Positions 37,607 through 46,536 of a DNA stretch of 64,000 bases are shown one piece after another (within the stretch, counting starts at the first letter, position 1; each line of letters starts with the position of its first letter). This stretch comes from Adhaeribacter swui (lineage in GTDB: Bacteria; Bacteroidota; Bacteroidia; Cytophagales; Hymenobacteraceae). The notes under the pieces were generated by a model. It did no database searches. It had not been told where the DNA came from and worked only from the letters and a program-made list of their open reading frames with translations. The DNA lies in contig NZ_CP055156.1 of assembly GCF_014217805.1 (NCBI RefSeq), forward strand, positions 620,001 to 684,000, given 5' to 3'. The position numbers were made by a program, and so were the translations under genes.

Positions 37607-38593
37607 TTGGTTAAACGCTTTTATGTCGATCAGTACGTAGACCGCATTCTGGCCCAGGACCGGGTAGTTTTAAGTCGCGCTATTACTTTAGTAGAAAGCA
37701 AATTACCCTCCGACCAGGAACTGGCCCAGCAAGTAATTAACCGCTTACTCCCTTACTCGGGCAAATCCATCCGGGTGGGCATTACAGGCTCGCCCGGTGT
37801 GGGCAAAAGCACGTTTATCGAAGTGTTGGGCAATTACATTATTCAAAAATTTAAAAAAAAGTTAGCGGTACTGGCCATTGATCCCAGCAGCCAACGGTCA
37901 GGCGGCAGTATTTTAGGCGATAAAACCCGCATGGAGGTACTGGCTACCCAGCCTAATGCCTATATCCGGCCTTCGCCGGCGGGCGCCTCGTTGGGCGGCG
38001 TGGCGCGCTATACTCGCGAGAGTATCATTTTGTGCGAGGCTGCCGGGTTTGAAGTTATTTTTATTGAAACTGTAGGCGTAGGCCAGTCCGAAACTGCCGT
38101 TCATAGTTTAACTGATTTTTTCCTGTTACTCATGTTGGCAGGCGCCGGCGACGAATTACAAGGCTTGAAAAAAGGCATTATGGAAATGACCGATGCGCTG
38201 GTAATTACGAAAGCTGATGGTTCTAATAAAGAGAAAGCCCAGGCTGCCCAACAAGAATACCAGAACGCTTTGCATTTATTTCCGGCGGCAGCTTCGGGCT
38301 GGCTGGTTCCGGTGATGCTAAGTTCTGCCCTGGAACAAACCGGTGTCGCCGAAGTGTGGGAACAAATACAACAATACGAGACCCAAACCAGGCAAACTGG
38401 TTATTGGGAGCAAAAACGAAATAATCAGCAACTGTACTGGTTACACCAAACCATTAGGCAAACCCTGGAAGAACGATTTTTTGCCAACCCCGCCGTAGCG
38501 CAGCTTTTACCCGAAAAAGAACAAGCCGTACTGGCCGGAAAGTTATCGGCTTTTACCGCCGCCACTGATTTACTCAATTTAGGTTATAAGTAG
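37607..38593 (+). CDS. meaB: MeaB, GTPase chaperone of methylmalonyl-CoA mutase
   Basis: 328 residues. Walker A GSPGVGKST lies near residue 60, with the G3 region ETVGVGQSE and guanine specificity motif ITKADG. MeaB gates cofactor B12 delivery to MutB and protects the enzyme. The start is TTG at 37607, since no ATG lies between the preceding in-frame stop at 37589 and the conserved RFYVDQYVDRILAQDR block. It is about 8 kb from mutB and so not in the same operon. Confidence 0.95.
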   Translation: MVKRFYVDQYVDRILAQDRVVLSRAITLVESKLPSDQELAQQVINRLLPYSGKSIRVGITGSPGVGKSTFIEVLGNYIIQKFKKKLAVLAIDPSSQRSGGSILGDKTRMEVLATQPNAYIRPSPAGASLGGVARYTRESIILCEAAGFEVIFIETVGVGQSETAVHSLTDFFLLLMLAGAGDELQGLKKGIMEMTDALVITKADGSNKEKAQAAQQEYQNALHLFPAAASGWLVPVMLSSALEQTGVAEVWEQIQQYETQTRQTGYWEQKRNNQQLYWLHQTIRQTLEERFFANPAVAQLLPEKEQAVLAGKLSAFTAATDLLNLGYK

Positions 38594-38726
38594 TAGGTTT
38601 TCGGTTGTAAGCGATAGGTATTAGGTTGTTATTCAAGCTTTTTACTTGTGCAAAATTTCTGGATAAAGGAAATTTTTAAAAATTTAAAATTATGTAAGCT
38701 TCCTGCTATGCACGCTGCTAAGTGTT

Positions 38727-39035
38727 ATGCGTAGCGTTCGCGTCAGCGGTCACTACGCATTTTTCGAATAGCTATATCTCTGATTGGCGTATTAGGGAGT
38801 CTTGGGTAAACGCCAATCAGAGATTGACCGCACACAAAGTACTTAGAGCGCTTCGCTAACTCTAAGTACAACGAAGGATATATCTGCTTCCAGTTTAACT
38901 CAGTATAACTGGGAGCTTTTGATAGTGGCCAGTTTTCAACTGGCCGGAAGTTGAAAACATCCCTTTATAATCACCCACCAGCTACAAGCTGGCGGGAGGT
39001 GTGCTTCTTCAGGGGCAATAATGTTATTACTCCTG
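38727..39035. repeat. Array of successive inverted repeats, possible ncRNA or repeat element
   Basis: Hairpins by position: 38727-38760 (8-bp stem, ATGCGTAG), 38776-38824 (15-bp perfect stem, 19-base loop), 38839-38869 (10-bp, GTACTTAGAG), 38886-38916 (10-bp with one G-U), 38927-38945 (8-bp GGCCAGTT, 3-base loop), 38974-38996 (10-bp with one mismatch) and 39010-39035 (imperfect). Spacers are short, and this stretch is less AT-rich than other gaps. No terminal repeats typical of an IS were identified, and nothing here is recognised as a known RNA family. Confidence 0.5.
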
Positions 39036-39085
39036 GCAAACAGCTTTGTTTTTAAGTCAAATACAAAACAGCTTCTAAATTCTGA

Positions 39086-39147
39086 AAATTAAAAAAATAG
39101 CCTTTCCGGGTAAGGGACTACCCAGAAAGGCTATTTTTTAATTTTCT
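39086..39147. terminator. Bidirectional terminator between meaB region and folB
   Basis: The arms AAAATAGCCTTTC and GAAAGGCTATTTT pair perfectly, with CGGGTA/TACCC extending inward across one mismatch and A/T-rich sequence extending outward. T runs follow on both strands. It lies just downstream of folB (minus) and at the end of the hairpin region. Confidence 0.8.
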
Positions 39148-39154
39148 AATCTAA

Positions 39155-39514
39155 TTACCGCTTTTCTTTTAAGGTAACTTTGGCTTTGTGGCAAATGCCT
39201 CCGAGCGGCGGATTAAATTTATAAATGTTTATTTTTACCTGTTTTAAATGCGGAAACTTTTGAAAGACCCGGTCGATAATCCGGTGGCCTAAATGCTCCA
39301 GCAAACGGGCCGGCACTTTCATTTCTTCGTATACCAGCTTGTATAATAACTCGTAATTTACCGTTTTGGGCAACTCATCGGTTTGCGCCGCAGCTTGTAA
39401 ATCGGTGTATATAAATAAATCTACGCCGTACTTATTCCCGATTTTCTGCTCTTCGTCGTAGTAACCGTGAAAAGCAAAAAACTCCATGCCTTCCAGGGCA
39501 ATGCGTCCTTGCAT
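39155..39514 (-). CDS. folB: Dihydroneopterin aldolase
   Basis: 119 residues, full length. Motifs: IALEGMEFFAFHGYYDEEQKIGNKYGVDLFIY, containing the Glu/His-Gly-Tyr active region, then YKLVYEEM, LLEHLGHRIIDRVFQ and INIYKFNPPLGG. It produces 6-hydroxymethyl-dihydropterin for folate synthesis. It is 15 bases from the DivIVA-like gene on the same strand, so they probably share a transcript. Confidence 0.95.
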   Translation of the reverse strand: MQGRIALEGMEFFAFHGYYDEEQKIGNKYGVDLFIYTDLQAAAQTDELPKTVNYELLYKLVYEEMKVPARLLEHLGHRIIDRVFQKFPHLKQVKINIYKFNPPLGGICHKAKVTLKEKR

Positions 39515-39529
39515 ATCTGGTAATACCGC

Positions 39530-40570
39530 TTAATCTAGTTCATCGAAAAACGAACCGCCACCTGCTGGTTGTGCTACCGGTTTAGCAGCTGGTTTGCCTT
39601 GCCCAAACGATGGCCCACCGGGTTGCGTTAAAGGCGGCTGCACTTCCGGGGTGCCCGGCGTAATCGGGCCTATTTCGGGTACGGGGCGTTCTATTTCAGG
39701 AGCCGGCGACGGAATGTCTGGGATATCTGGTTTTGGTCGTTCAATTTCGGGTCCGGTTGGTGAAGGTACCGGCGTTTTTGGGTCCGGAATTTCGGGTTGC
39801 GGCGGTGTTACATCTGGCGTTGGGTTCGGCTCGGGTTGCTCGGGCGTACCCGGAATAGGTTCTACCGCTGGATTTTGAGCCGTAACTGGTTTATCCGTCA
39901 ACAATTGCTCGGCGCGATGCTGCGGAGCCGGCGCATTTACCGGGCTGTTATCAACGGTGCTGCCGGAGTACACATCTTTTAATTCTTTTGATAATTCCAC
40001 TTGCTTTACTTTTACGTTAGCCGCCTGCGATAAAATACCGGATAAATAGGTACGCGGGCGTTTGTTTGATTTTTCTACTTTTTCTAAAGCATCGTGGGCC
40101 ATATTTTTTAAATCGCGAACCAGATTCTCCAGATAGGTTTCCATACGTTGATGTTCCTGTTCCAGTTGTTTTACTTCGCGTTGCATGTCGTCAATCGCCT
40201 TCTCGGATTGTTTGTACGCATCTTCGATAATACTGCGGGCTTTTAGGCGAGTATCGTTGAGTAACTGATCGGCTTGCAGCTGGGCTTCACGTAATTTTAA
40301 CTCCGCTGACCGGTTGGCCTGCTCCAATATATTATTTCCGGTATCTTCGGCAGTTTTAAGCGTGCGGTACAACGACGATTCCACCTCCCGCATTTTTTGT
40401 ACTTCTTTACCAGAAATATCCAGTTTTACCCGGAGCTCTTTGTTTTCGTCCATCAGCTTTTCCCACTCCTGCGAAAGTGTTAGCAAAAACGCGGTTACTT
40501 CATCTTTATCTAAACCTCTGAAAGCTTTTTCAAAGGTTTTTTGCCTAATCTCTAAGGGTGTAATCTTCAT
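39530..40570 (-). CDS. DivIVA-domain protein with Pro-rich tail
   Basis: 346 residues. The N-terminal DivIVA lipid-binding part (about 1-40: MKITPLEIRQKTFEKAFRGLDKDEVTAFL) is followed by a long coiled coil (about 40-195), then a Pro/Glu-rich spacer (about 210-325) with repeated PEIERP/PDIP units, and a short conserved-looking end, GGGSFFDELD. DivIVA proteins recruit division or growth factors to curved membranes. Its start overlaps the WD40 gene's 3' end by 26 bases. Confidence 0.9.
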   Translation of the reverse strand: MKITPLEIRQKTFEKAFRGLDKDEVTAFLLTLSQEWEKLMDENKELRVKLDISGKEVQKMREVESSLYRTLKTAEDTGNNILEQANRSAELKLREAQLQADQLLNDTRLKARSIIEDAYKQSEKAIDDMQREVKQLEQEHQRMETYLENLVRDLKNMAHDALEKVEKSNKRPRTYLSGILSQAANVKVKQVELSKELKDVYSGSTVDNSPVNAPAPQHRAEQLLTDKPVTAQNPAVEPIPGTPEQPEPNPTPDVTPPQPEIPDPKTPVPSPTGPEIERPKPDIPDIPSPAPEIERPVPEIGPITPGTPEVQPPLTQPGGPSFGQGKPAAKPVAQPAGGGSFFDELD

Positions 40571-41501
40571 AAGTTAAACTAAAATTTAAATCCCAGACTG
40601 ATATGGTGCGGTCGTCGCTACCCGAAACCAATTGGTTGCAGTACCCCGACCAGTATAATTTATTTACCGACGTACCGTGCCCGGCGTGCCGTACTTTATC
40701 AATAACTTTTAACAACCGGAACGTTTCCGCATCCCACACTTTAATGGACTTATCCATGCTGCCCGTAGCAAAAAACTGCCCCCCCGGACTGTAAGTAATA
40801 TGATTAATGGCGTACATGTGCGCTATAATAGAGGCGTGGGCTTCGTAGGCATTTTCTACGGCCCAAACTTTTAAATGGGCATCGCGGCTCCCACTCAACA
40901 AATATTGCCCATCCGGCGAATAAGCCACCGTAAAAACCGAATTAGTATGGCCCGATATGGTTAATTTAAGCGCTAAGCTCCGGACATCCAGTATCCGGAT
41001 TAAATGATCGCTGTAGCCGATGGCTAGTTCCTGGGTTGCTTCGTTTAAAGCCAGGCTACGGGCACTTTTATCGGATAGTTTAACTATTTTTTTTAAAATA
41101 AATCCATCGGCGCTAATTACCCCTACTCCCCCATCGCCCAGAGCCACATAAATAAGTTGGTTTGCCTCGGAGTACGCGATATCAAAAATGGCTAATGGCG
41201 GTAAAGGTACGGTAGCAATTACCGTTTTTTTAAACAAATCGATTACCTGCAGGCTATTATGGTTGTGCCCTACCAACAGCCAGTTTTTATCGGGCACGTA
41301 GCGCAGCGCATACACTGACGAAGGTACCTGGGCAATGAGTTCGCCGTTACCGGGGTTACGCAAATCCCAGGCTACTATCATGCCATCGCCGGCTGCCGAA
41401 AAAAATACTTCTTCCTGGCCGGAGCGTTCCAGGGTATACACGCAATCCCGGTGGCCCGTAAGGCTGGCGCTTTTTTGTACCTGAATAATGCGTTTACTCA
41501 T
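40545..41501 (-). CDS. WD40-repeat protein
   Basis: 318 residues forming about seven WD40 repeats (e.g. SGHTNSVFTVAYSPDGQYLLSGSRDAHLKVWAVEN; YSPGGQFFATGSMDKSIKVWDAET; LVSGSDDRTISVWDLNF). No signal peptide, so cytoplasmic. Likely a protein-protein scaffold. The overlap with the DivIVA-like gene suggests coupled translation and perhaps a shared complex. Confidence 0.9.
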   Translation of the reverse strand: MSKRIIQVQKSASLTGHRDCVYTLERSGQEEVFFSAAGDGMIVAWDLRNPGNGELIAQVPSSVYALRYVPDKNWLLVGHNHNSLQVIDLFKKTVIATVPLPPLAIFDIAYSEANQLIYVALGDGGVGVISADGFILKKIVKLSDKSARSLALNEATQELAIGYSDHLIRILDVRSLALKLTISGHTNSVFTVAYSPDGQYLLSGSRDAHLKVWAVENAYEAHASIIAHMYAINHITYSPGGQFFATGSMDKSIKVWDAETFRLLKVIDKVRHAGHGTSVNKLYWSGYCNQLVSGSDDRTISVWDLNFSLTYEDYTLRD

Positions 41502-41668
41502 GAAAACTAAATTTGTGTATGACGGCGTTTAGCTAATTTACAATAATCTATTTAAGAAAAAGTAATTATTTGCAAAAATACCCGAAACCAAACATAGTTG
41601 CTGCTGCCGGGTTAGCTAATTCAAAAAATAAATTTGGTAAGCCCCAGAACGCTATATTTACGCCGCTT

Positions 41669-42307
41669 ATGCCTTTAACTGAAATAAAACAAATAAACGC
41701 CAGCACCTTTTTAGGCCGTTGGGCACTTACCGAAACTAGTCTGCAATTGTTGCAACACCCGGGTTTACCCACCGAAATAATTTTACCGGAAACGATAAGC
41801 CACGAAAAACGGCGGGCCGAATGGCTAGCCAGCCGCATACTGGCTTACCAGCTCCTGCAAAAATTTACGCCGGATTTTTACTTACTACTGAACAACGAAA
41901 CCGGTCAGCCTGTTTTTGAAAATTGCGCTTGCCAGATCTCCATTTCGCACACCCACGACCAGGTTGCCGTTCTGGTATCCAAGGATTACAGGGTTGGCAT
42001 AGATATTGAAAGAATACAATCTAAGGTGTTGCGGGTAAAAGATAAATTTTTGTCAGAAACTGAGAAACAATTTTTAACCAACGATCTGGTAGAACTAACG
42101 ATTGCCTGGAGCGCCAAAGAAACTTTGTACAAATTACACGGCAAAAAAAATATTACTTTCAGCGAAAATCTAATCTTGTTTCCTTTTGAAACTACCCATA
42201 GGGGTTATTTAGAAGCTCAAATTCAAACCCTTACCTTTCAGCAAAAATATACGGTGCACTTTGAGGTGGAAAACAATACGGTACTTACTTATTGCCTGCA
42301 TCGCTAA
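41669..42307 (+). CDS. 4'-phosphopantetheinyl transferase-superfamily protein
   Basis: 212 residues from the ATG at 41669 (the longer frame has no good start). Motifs: ISISHTHDQVAVLVSKDYRVGIDIERIQSKVLRVKDKFLSE, with Asp and Glu ligands for Mg2+, and TIAWSAKETLYKLHGK. It transfers phosphopantetheine from CoA to carrier proteins. It is not next to a carrier gene here. Confidence 0.9.
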   Translation: MPLTEIKQINASTFLGRWALTETSLQLLQHPGLPTEIILPETISHEKRRAEWLASRILAYQLLQKFTPDFYLLLNNETGQPVFENCACQISISHTHDQVAVLVSKDYRVGIDIERIQSKVLRVKDKFLSETEKQFLTNDLVELTIAWSAKETLYKLHGKKNITFSENLILFPFETTHRGYLEAQIQTLTFQQKYTVHFEVENNTVLTYCLHR

Positions 42308-42446
42308 CCGTAATTTTTAAAAAACGTAAATTCCGGATTGTTTTAAGATTAACTTTAGCCGCTAACAAAAGCAATAATTATTAAAATTTTACTATATTTA
42401 TAGCAGGGCTATCCAAAACAACAAAGCATTTTTAAAAAGCTTAAGA

Positions 42447-43019
42447 ATGAGAAAAATAATTATCAGTTGCTTTTTACTGCTATTCACTTTGCATTTGCAA
42501 GCGCAAACCGGCGGCTACCAACCGGGCCAGAAAGTAGAGGCATTTACGTTGCAGACGGAAACTGGTCAAAAAGTAGCGCTTACCGACCATGCGGCCAGTA
42601 AAGCAGTGGTAGTGATTTTTACCAATGCGCTTTGCCCGTATGCGCAATTGTACCAAAAACGTTTGCAGCAACTCAACACCGATTACGCCGGCAAAGGAGT
42701 TAAATTCTTGTTTATCCAATCAGCCATTAATACCAATAACACCACTACTAAAGCGGCAAATGATGTTCAGTACGCCGTAGACACCGACCAAAAAGTTAGC
42801 CAGCAATGGGGCGCAACCAAAACTCCCGAAGTTTTTGTGCTGCAACCCGATAACGGTACGTTTACGCTGCGGTATAAAGGCGCTATCGACGATAATCCGC
42901 AGGTAGAAGGCTACGTAAAAGAGAATTTTTTAAAAAATGCCTTAGATGCAATAGTAGCTAATCAAGCTCCGGCCATTTCGCAGAAGCGCGCTACCGGCTG
43001 CTCTATTAAGCGGTTTTAA
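42447..43019 (+). CDS. Secreted AhpC/TSA-type redoxin
   Basis: 190 residues. A signal peptide (about 1-21, ending HLQAQ) is followed by a thioredoxin-fold domain. The active site is a single Cys in NALCPYAQLYQKRLQQLNTDYAGKGVKFLFIQSA, where TlpA-like relatives often have CxxC and others NTCPV. A second Cys is near the C-terminus (TGCSIKRF). It probably acts as a periplasmic redox protein. Substrate unknown. Confidence 0.8.
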   Translation: MRKIIISCFLLLFTLHLQAQTGGYQPGQKVEAFTLQTETGQKVALTDHAASKAVVVIFTNALCPYAQLYQKRLQQLNTDYAGKGVKFLFIQSAINTNNTTTKAANDVQYAVDTDQKVSQQWGATKTPEVFVLQPDNGTFTLRYKGAIDDNPQVEGYVKENFLKNALDAIVANQAPAISQKRATGCSIKRF

Positions 43020-43050
43020 TTTGTTAGCCACCAGAATAAATTTTAAAAAT

Positions 43051-44076
43051 TTAGCTAGAAATAACCGGCTGATTTAATAACTGAAAGGTATTGGTGCGTT
43101 GCGCTTCGGCGAGTAATTTAACTTTATTAATGGGTACCACGCCTACCTGTTCGCACACTAAGCCGCCCCCCAGATTAGATAAACCGGCAATAAAAGCTAC
43201 GGGCAATTCCAAAGCTAAACACAAAGCCGCAATACTAATAACGGTATCGCCGGCACCCGACACATCCGAAATGGTGCGCAAATGGGCTTCGATGTATCTT
43301 TTAACCGGGCCGGATAAGTAAAATACGCCCCGTTCCGATAGGGTAATTAATACAGTTTGCGCATTTAATTTATTTTGCAGATTAGCAGCGGCACGTTCAA
43401 ATTCTTCGTGGTTGGTATCCTGGAAATCTACTTTTAACCCTTCTTTTAATTCTTTTAAATTGGGCTTAAACAAAGTACAACCCACGTAAGACAAAAAGTT
43501 TTTCTTCTTCGGATCTACTACCGTCGGGATGTCGTGCTGCAGGGCTAACTCCAACATGGCGGCAATGTTAGCGGCCGTGAGTACACCTTTGTCGTAATCT
43601 TCAAAAATAACTACGTCGGCCAATGGAAGCAATTTGCTGTATTGCTGCACCAAATGCGCTGCTTCGTGTTCCAGCAACTCGGTTTCAATTTCGGCATCAA
43701 TACGCAATAGTTGCTGGTCGCCGGCTAAAATCCGTTCTTTAACGGTGGTAATGCGGTCGGTACTTTTAATAATACCATCGGTGGGCAACTGCTGTTCTTC
43801 CATTAAACGCAGCAAATCAGCGCCATCCAAATCGTCGCCGATTACCGAGCACAATAAAGGCGTAGCGCCCAATGCTTGTACATTGAGCGCTACGTTAGCG
43901 GCTCCTCCCAACCGCTTTTCTTTCCGGAGTACGTTCACTATGGGAACGGGAGCTTCCGGGGATAAGCGGGTAGATTTGCCCCATAAATAAGAATCCAGCA
44001 TTACATCGCCGACTACCAGCACGGTAAGCTGATTAAAAGAATCAAAAATAGCCCCCAGGCTATTGAATGGTGTCAT
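43051..44076 (-). CDS. rfaE1: D-glycero-beta-D-manno-heptose-7-phosphate kinase (single-domain RfaE1 type)
   Basis: 341 residues, PfkB family. Motifs: VVGDVMLDSYLWGKSTRLSPEAPVPIVNV, GGAANVALNVQALGATPLLCSVIGDD, FEDYDKGVLT, VDPKKKNFLSYVGCTLFKPNLKEL and the ATP/anion site DVSGAGDTVISI. The C-terminal nucleotidyltransferase domain of HldE is absent, so the other step must be done by another gene. Used for LPS core heptose. Its start is directly adjacent to the aminotransferase stop. Confidence 0.88.
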   Translation of the reverse strand: MTPFNSLGAIFDSFNQLTVLVVGDVMLDSYLWGKSTRLSPEAPVPIVNVLRKEKRLGGAANVALNVQALGATPLLCSVIGDDLDGADLLRLMEEQQLPTDGIIKSTDRITTVKERILAGDQQLLRIDAEIETELLEHEAAHLVQQYSKLLPLADVVIFEDYDKGVLTAANIAAMLELALQHDIPTVVDPKKKNFLSYVGCTLFKPNLKELKEGLKVDFQDTNHEEFERAAANLQNKLNAQTVLITLSERGVFYLSGPVKRYIEAHLRTISDVSGAGDTVISIAALCLALELPVAFIAGLSNLGGGLVCEQVGVVPINKVKLLAEAQRTNTFQLLNQPVISS

Positions 44077-45291
44077 TTAAACGAGTTTGGCTAAACTTTC
44101 TTTTAAGCGGCGCATGGCCTCTACTAACTTTTCGTCGGAAGCAGCAAACGAGAAACGAATGCACTCATCGGCGCCAAAAGCATCGCCCGAAACCGCCGCT
44201 ACGTGCGCATCATTTAAGATAAACATGCTTAAGTCGCTGGAGTTATTAATTACCTGGCCGTTAAACGATTTACCGTAAAAAGAACTCACATCCGGGAAAA
44301 TGTAAAAAGCACCTTGTGGTACGTAGGTTTTAATGCCTGGTATCTCTTTCATTAAGCCCAGTACTAAATCGCGCCGACGCAAATACGCCGCCGACATTTC
44401 TTCGGCAGAACCCCGGCCACCTTTTAAAGCGGCAACGGCAGCCTTTTGCGCGATAGAGCACGTACCAGACGTAATCTGGCTTTGCATTTTATCGCAGGCA
44501 TCGGCAATTTGTTTGTTAGCGGCAATGTAACCCACGCGCCAGCCGGTCATGGCGTAGCCCTTAGAGAAACCATTAACAGTAATTACCCGGTCTTTAATAA
44601 AATCAAACTGGGCCATGCTGGCGTGCTCGCCGGTAAAGTTAATGTACTCGTAAATTTCGTCGGCCATCACAAAAATTTGCGGGTGTTTGGCCAACACATT
44701 TGCAAAAGCTTCCAGTTCTTCTTTCGAGAATACGGAACCGGTAGGGTTACACGGCGACGAATACATTACCAGTTTGGTATTGCTGGTAATGGCATCTTCG
44801 AGTTGCTGCGCCGAAATAGAAAAATTATTTTCGATATTGCCTTTTACTAAAACCGGAATACCTTCTGCCAGTTTTACTACTTCTTCGTAGCTTACCCAGT
44901 ACGGCGAAAATATAATTACTTCATCGCCGGGGTTCACCAGGCTCATAATAACGTTGGCAATAGATTGTTTTGCCCCTGTAGAAACTACAATGTTTTCGGG
45001 TTTATAATCAAGATTGTTGTCGCGTTTTAATTTATTTACGATTTCCTGGCGTAAGTCAGGGTAACCTGCTACCGGCGTGTAAAACGTAAAACCATCGTCT
45101 AAAGCCTTTTTAGCGGCATCTTTAATGTACTGCGGGGTTTGGAAATCGGGTTCGCCGAAACTCAGGTTAATGACATCGAAACCTTGAGCCGCCAGTTCGC
45201 GCGCCTTCTTGGCCATGGCAATAGTTTGCGATTCGGCCAAAGAGTTAATGCGATCGGATAAGAAACTGGTTGCTTGTGCTGTTATTTCCAT
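44077..45291 (-). CDS. Pyridoxal-phosphate class I aminotransferase (AspB-like)
   Basis: 404 residues. Motifs: NLSFGEPDFQTPQYIKDAAKKALDDGFTFYTPVAGYPDLR at the N-terminus, the PLP lysine in VNGFSKGYAMTGWRVGY and the substrate-binding Arg in CIRFSFAASDE. Probably aspartate or similar transamination in the cytoplasm. It is directly upstream of, and apparently co-transcribed with, the heptose kinase gene (0-base gap). Confidence 0.93.
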   Translation of the reverse strand: MEITAQATSFLSDRINSLAESQTIAMAKKARELAAQGFDVINLSFGEPDFQTPQYIKDAAKKALDDGFTFYTPVAGYPDLRQEIVNKLKRDNNLDYKPENIVVSTGAKQSIANVIMSLVNPGDEVIIFSPYWVSYEEVVKLAEGIPVLVKGNIENNFSISAQQLEDAITSNTKLVMYSSPCNPTGSVFSKEELEAFANVLAKHPQIFVMADEIYEYINFTGEHASMAQFDFIKDRVITVNGFSKGYAMTGWRVGYIAANKQIADACDKMQSQITSGTCSIAQKAAVAALKGGRGSAEEMSAAYLRRRDLVLGLMKEIPGIKTYVPQGAFYIFPDVSSFYGKSFNGQVINNSSDLSMFILNDAHVAAVSGDAFGADECIRFSFAASDEKLVEAMRRLKESLAKLV

Positions 45292-45609
45292 ATTAAGTTA
45301 ATGTTATGCGGCCAAAAATACAGAATTCTGCTGTATTTGCTTTACGTGTTTTACGGATTTATTAAAGCCAGATTAAAATTTAGAAAATTTAAAACAGTTT
45401 AAAACTTCCTTAACAATCTTCTGATTATCACCTCCGGACCCGGTTATTTTTTTAAAATATTTCAACAAAGATGTTCCTGCGCAGCTATAAACGCTAAAAA
45501 CCCATTTTAAATTTTCCCGGAAACTTTATTATTACTGGCGCAGCAACCGAATTATTAATTTTTACGGTAACGTAAAAGCTAGTAAACCGCAACAAACCAA
45601 TAGTTATTT
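45292..45609. other. 318-bp intergenic region
   Basis: AT-rich gap between the aminotransferase promoter side and the cupin gene end. Apart from an AT-rich stretch near 45380-45400 and TTTTTTTAAAATATTT near 45450, nothing was recognised. Confidence 0.4.
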
Positions 45610-46122
45610 TCACCGATCGAGGTAATCCGGAGGAAACAGTTCTTGATCATACTTTTGGGCTATTTCCTGCAGGTATTTCAAATCGGCGTCCGTCATTTTT
45701 GCCGGTGGCAGAAAGGTGTTGGCGGGAACTGGCTGGCCAATTTCCTGGAAAAACTTATCTAAACCGGCCGGGTTAACCAGACAAAGTAAACGGACTATCT
45801 GCGCAGTTTGGTTCTTAAAAGCATGGATGGCTCCTCCCTTCGGGATAGTAATAACAGAACCGGGTTTTGCGGTATACGTTTGTGTTTCACTTTTAAAAAC
45901 TACTTCGCCTTCTAAAACATAAAAGGTTTCCTGAATAGCCGCGTGCGCGTGTGGCCCGGGACCACCCTGCGGAGGCACCTTCATTTCGATAACGGCATAA
46001 GTTCCTGCCGTTTGCTCCCCCGAAATTAAAACGGTGTAGTTACCACCAGCTACGGCAACGCTGGACAAACTTTCCGCATCAACGGTTAAAATAGCATTTG
46101 GTCTCATTGGCTTCGCTCTCAT
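45610..46122 (-). CDS. Cupin-domain protein
   Basis: 170 residues from the ATG at 46122. ATGs at 46173 and 46107 are alternatives; the first would add a 17-residue tail with no family match. The cupin core is EMKVPPQGGPGPHAHAAIQETFYVLEGEVVFK (HxH and Glu metal ligands) and the second motif is GSVITIPKGGAIHAFKN. Single-domain cupins are often small-molecule binding or dioxygenase-type. Substrate unknown. Confidence 0.8.
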   Translation of the reverse strand: MRAKPMRPNAILTVDAESLSSVAVAGGNYTVLISGEQTAGTYAVIEMKVPPQGGPGPHAHAAIQETFYVLEGEVVFKSETQTYTAKPGSVITIPKGGAIHAFKNQTAQIVRLLCLVNPAGLDKFFQEIGQPVPANTFLPPAKMTDADLKYLQEIAQKYDQELFPPDYLDR

Positions 46123-46173
46123 TAATTTATACGGTAAAGCAGGTTTATAGCAAGTAAGAAATCGCACTATCAA

Positions 46174-46536
46174 GAGGCTAAATATCAGGTTTTTATCTTA
46201 ATAAACAACTATTTATCAGCATCTTATTGATCTAAATCCCACTTCCGGCGTATTAAATTAATTATGCCCTGTTTTACCAAATCGTATTAATAATCTAACA
46301 TAGATTTTGTTTGGCAATAAGCGTTTTCTTTAGAGCCTGTTCCAGCCTTAAAAAACAACAGCAAAGTCGGCTATAACAACTACTTCTTTCTTTTTGAAAT
46401 TACTTATTAATATCCAGAACAACAGAAACGGCTACCTAAATGGGTAGCCGTTTCTGTTAACTATAATAATGTTGGTGCTATTCAGAGAACCATCCGCAAT
46501 CTGGTCTTATGTAGTTTGGTTTACAGGCTAGTAATG
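46174..46536. other. 363-bp region with a strong terminator
   Basis: It holds the asnA terminator (separate entry) and the upstream side of the cupin gene. No other gene, RNA or repeat was recognised. Confidence 0.4.
46421..46458 (-). terminator. Terminator downstream of asnA
   Basis: A 16-bp perfect stem (46421-46436 with 46443-46458; core GAAACGGCTACC) with a 6-base loop. It lies about 80 bases after the asnA stop on the minus strand. Confidence 0.75.

Larger units (their letters stand above)
38594..39154. other. 561-bp gene-free region with many hairpins
   Basis: Between meaB (plus) and folB (minus). At least seven hairpins follow one another in 38727-39035 (separate entries and findings), and a strong bidirectional terminator lies at 39086-39147. 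No open frame of note is present. It could hold a structured RNA or a decayed mobile repeat element. Confidence 0.5.
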
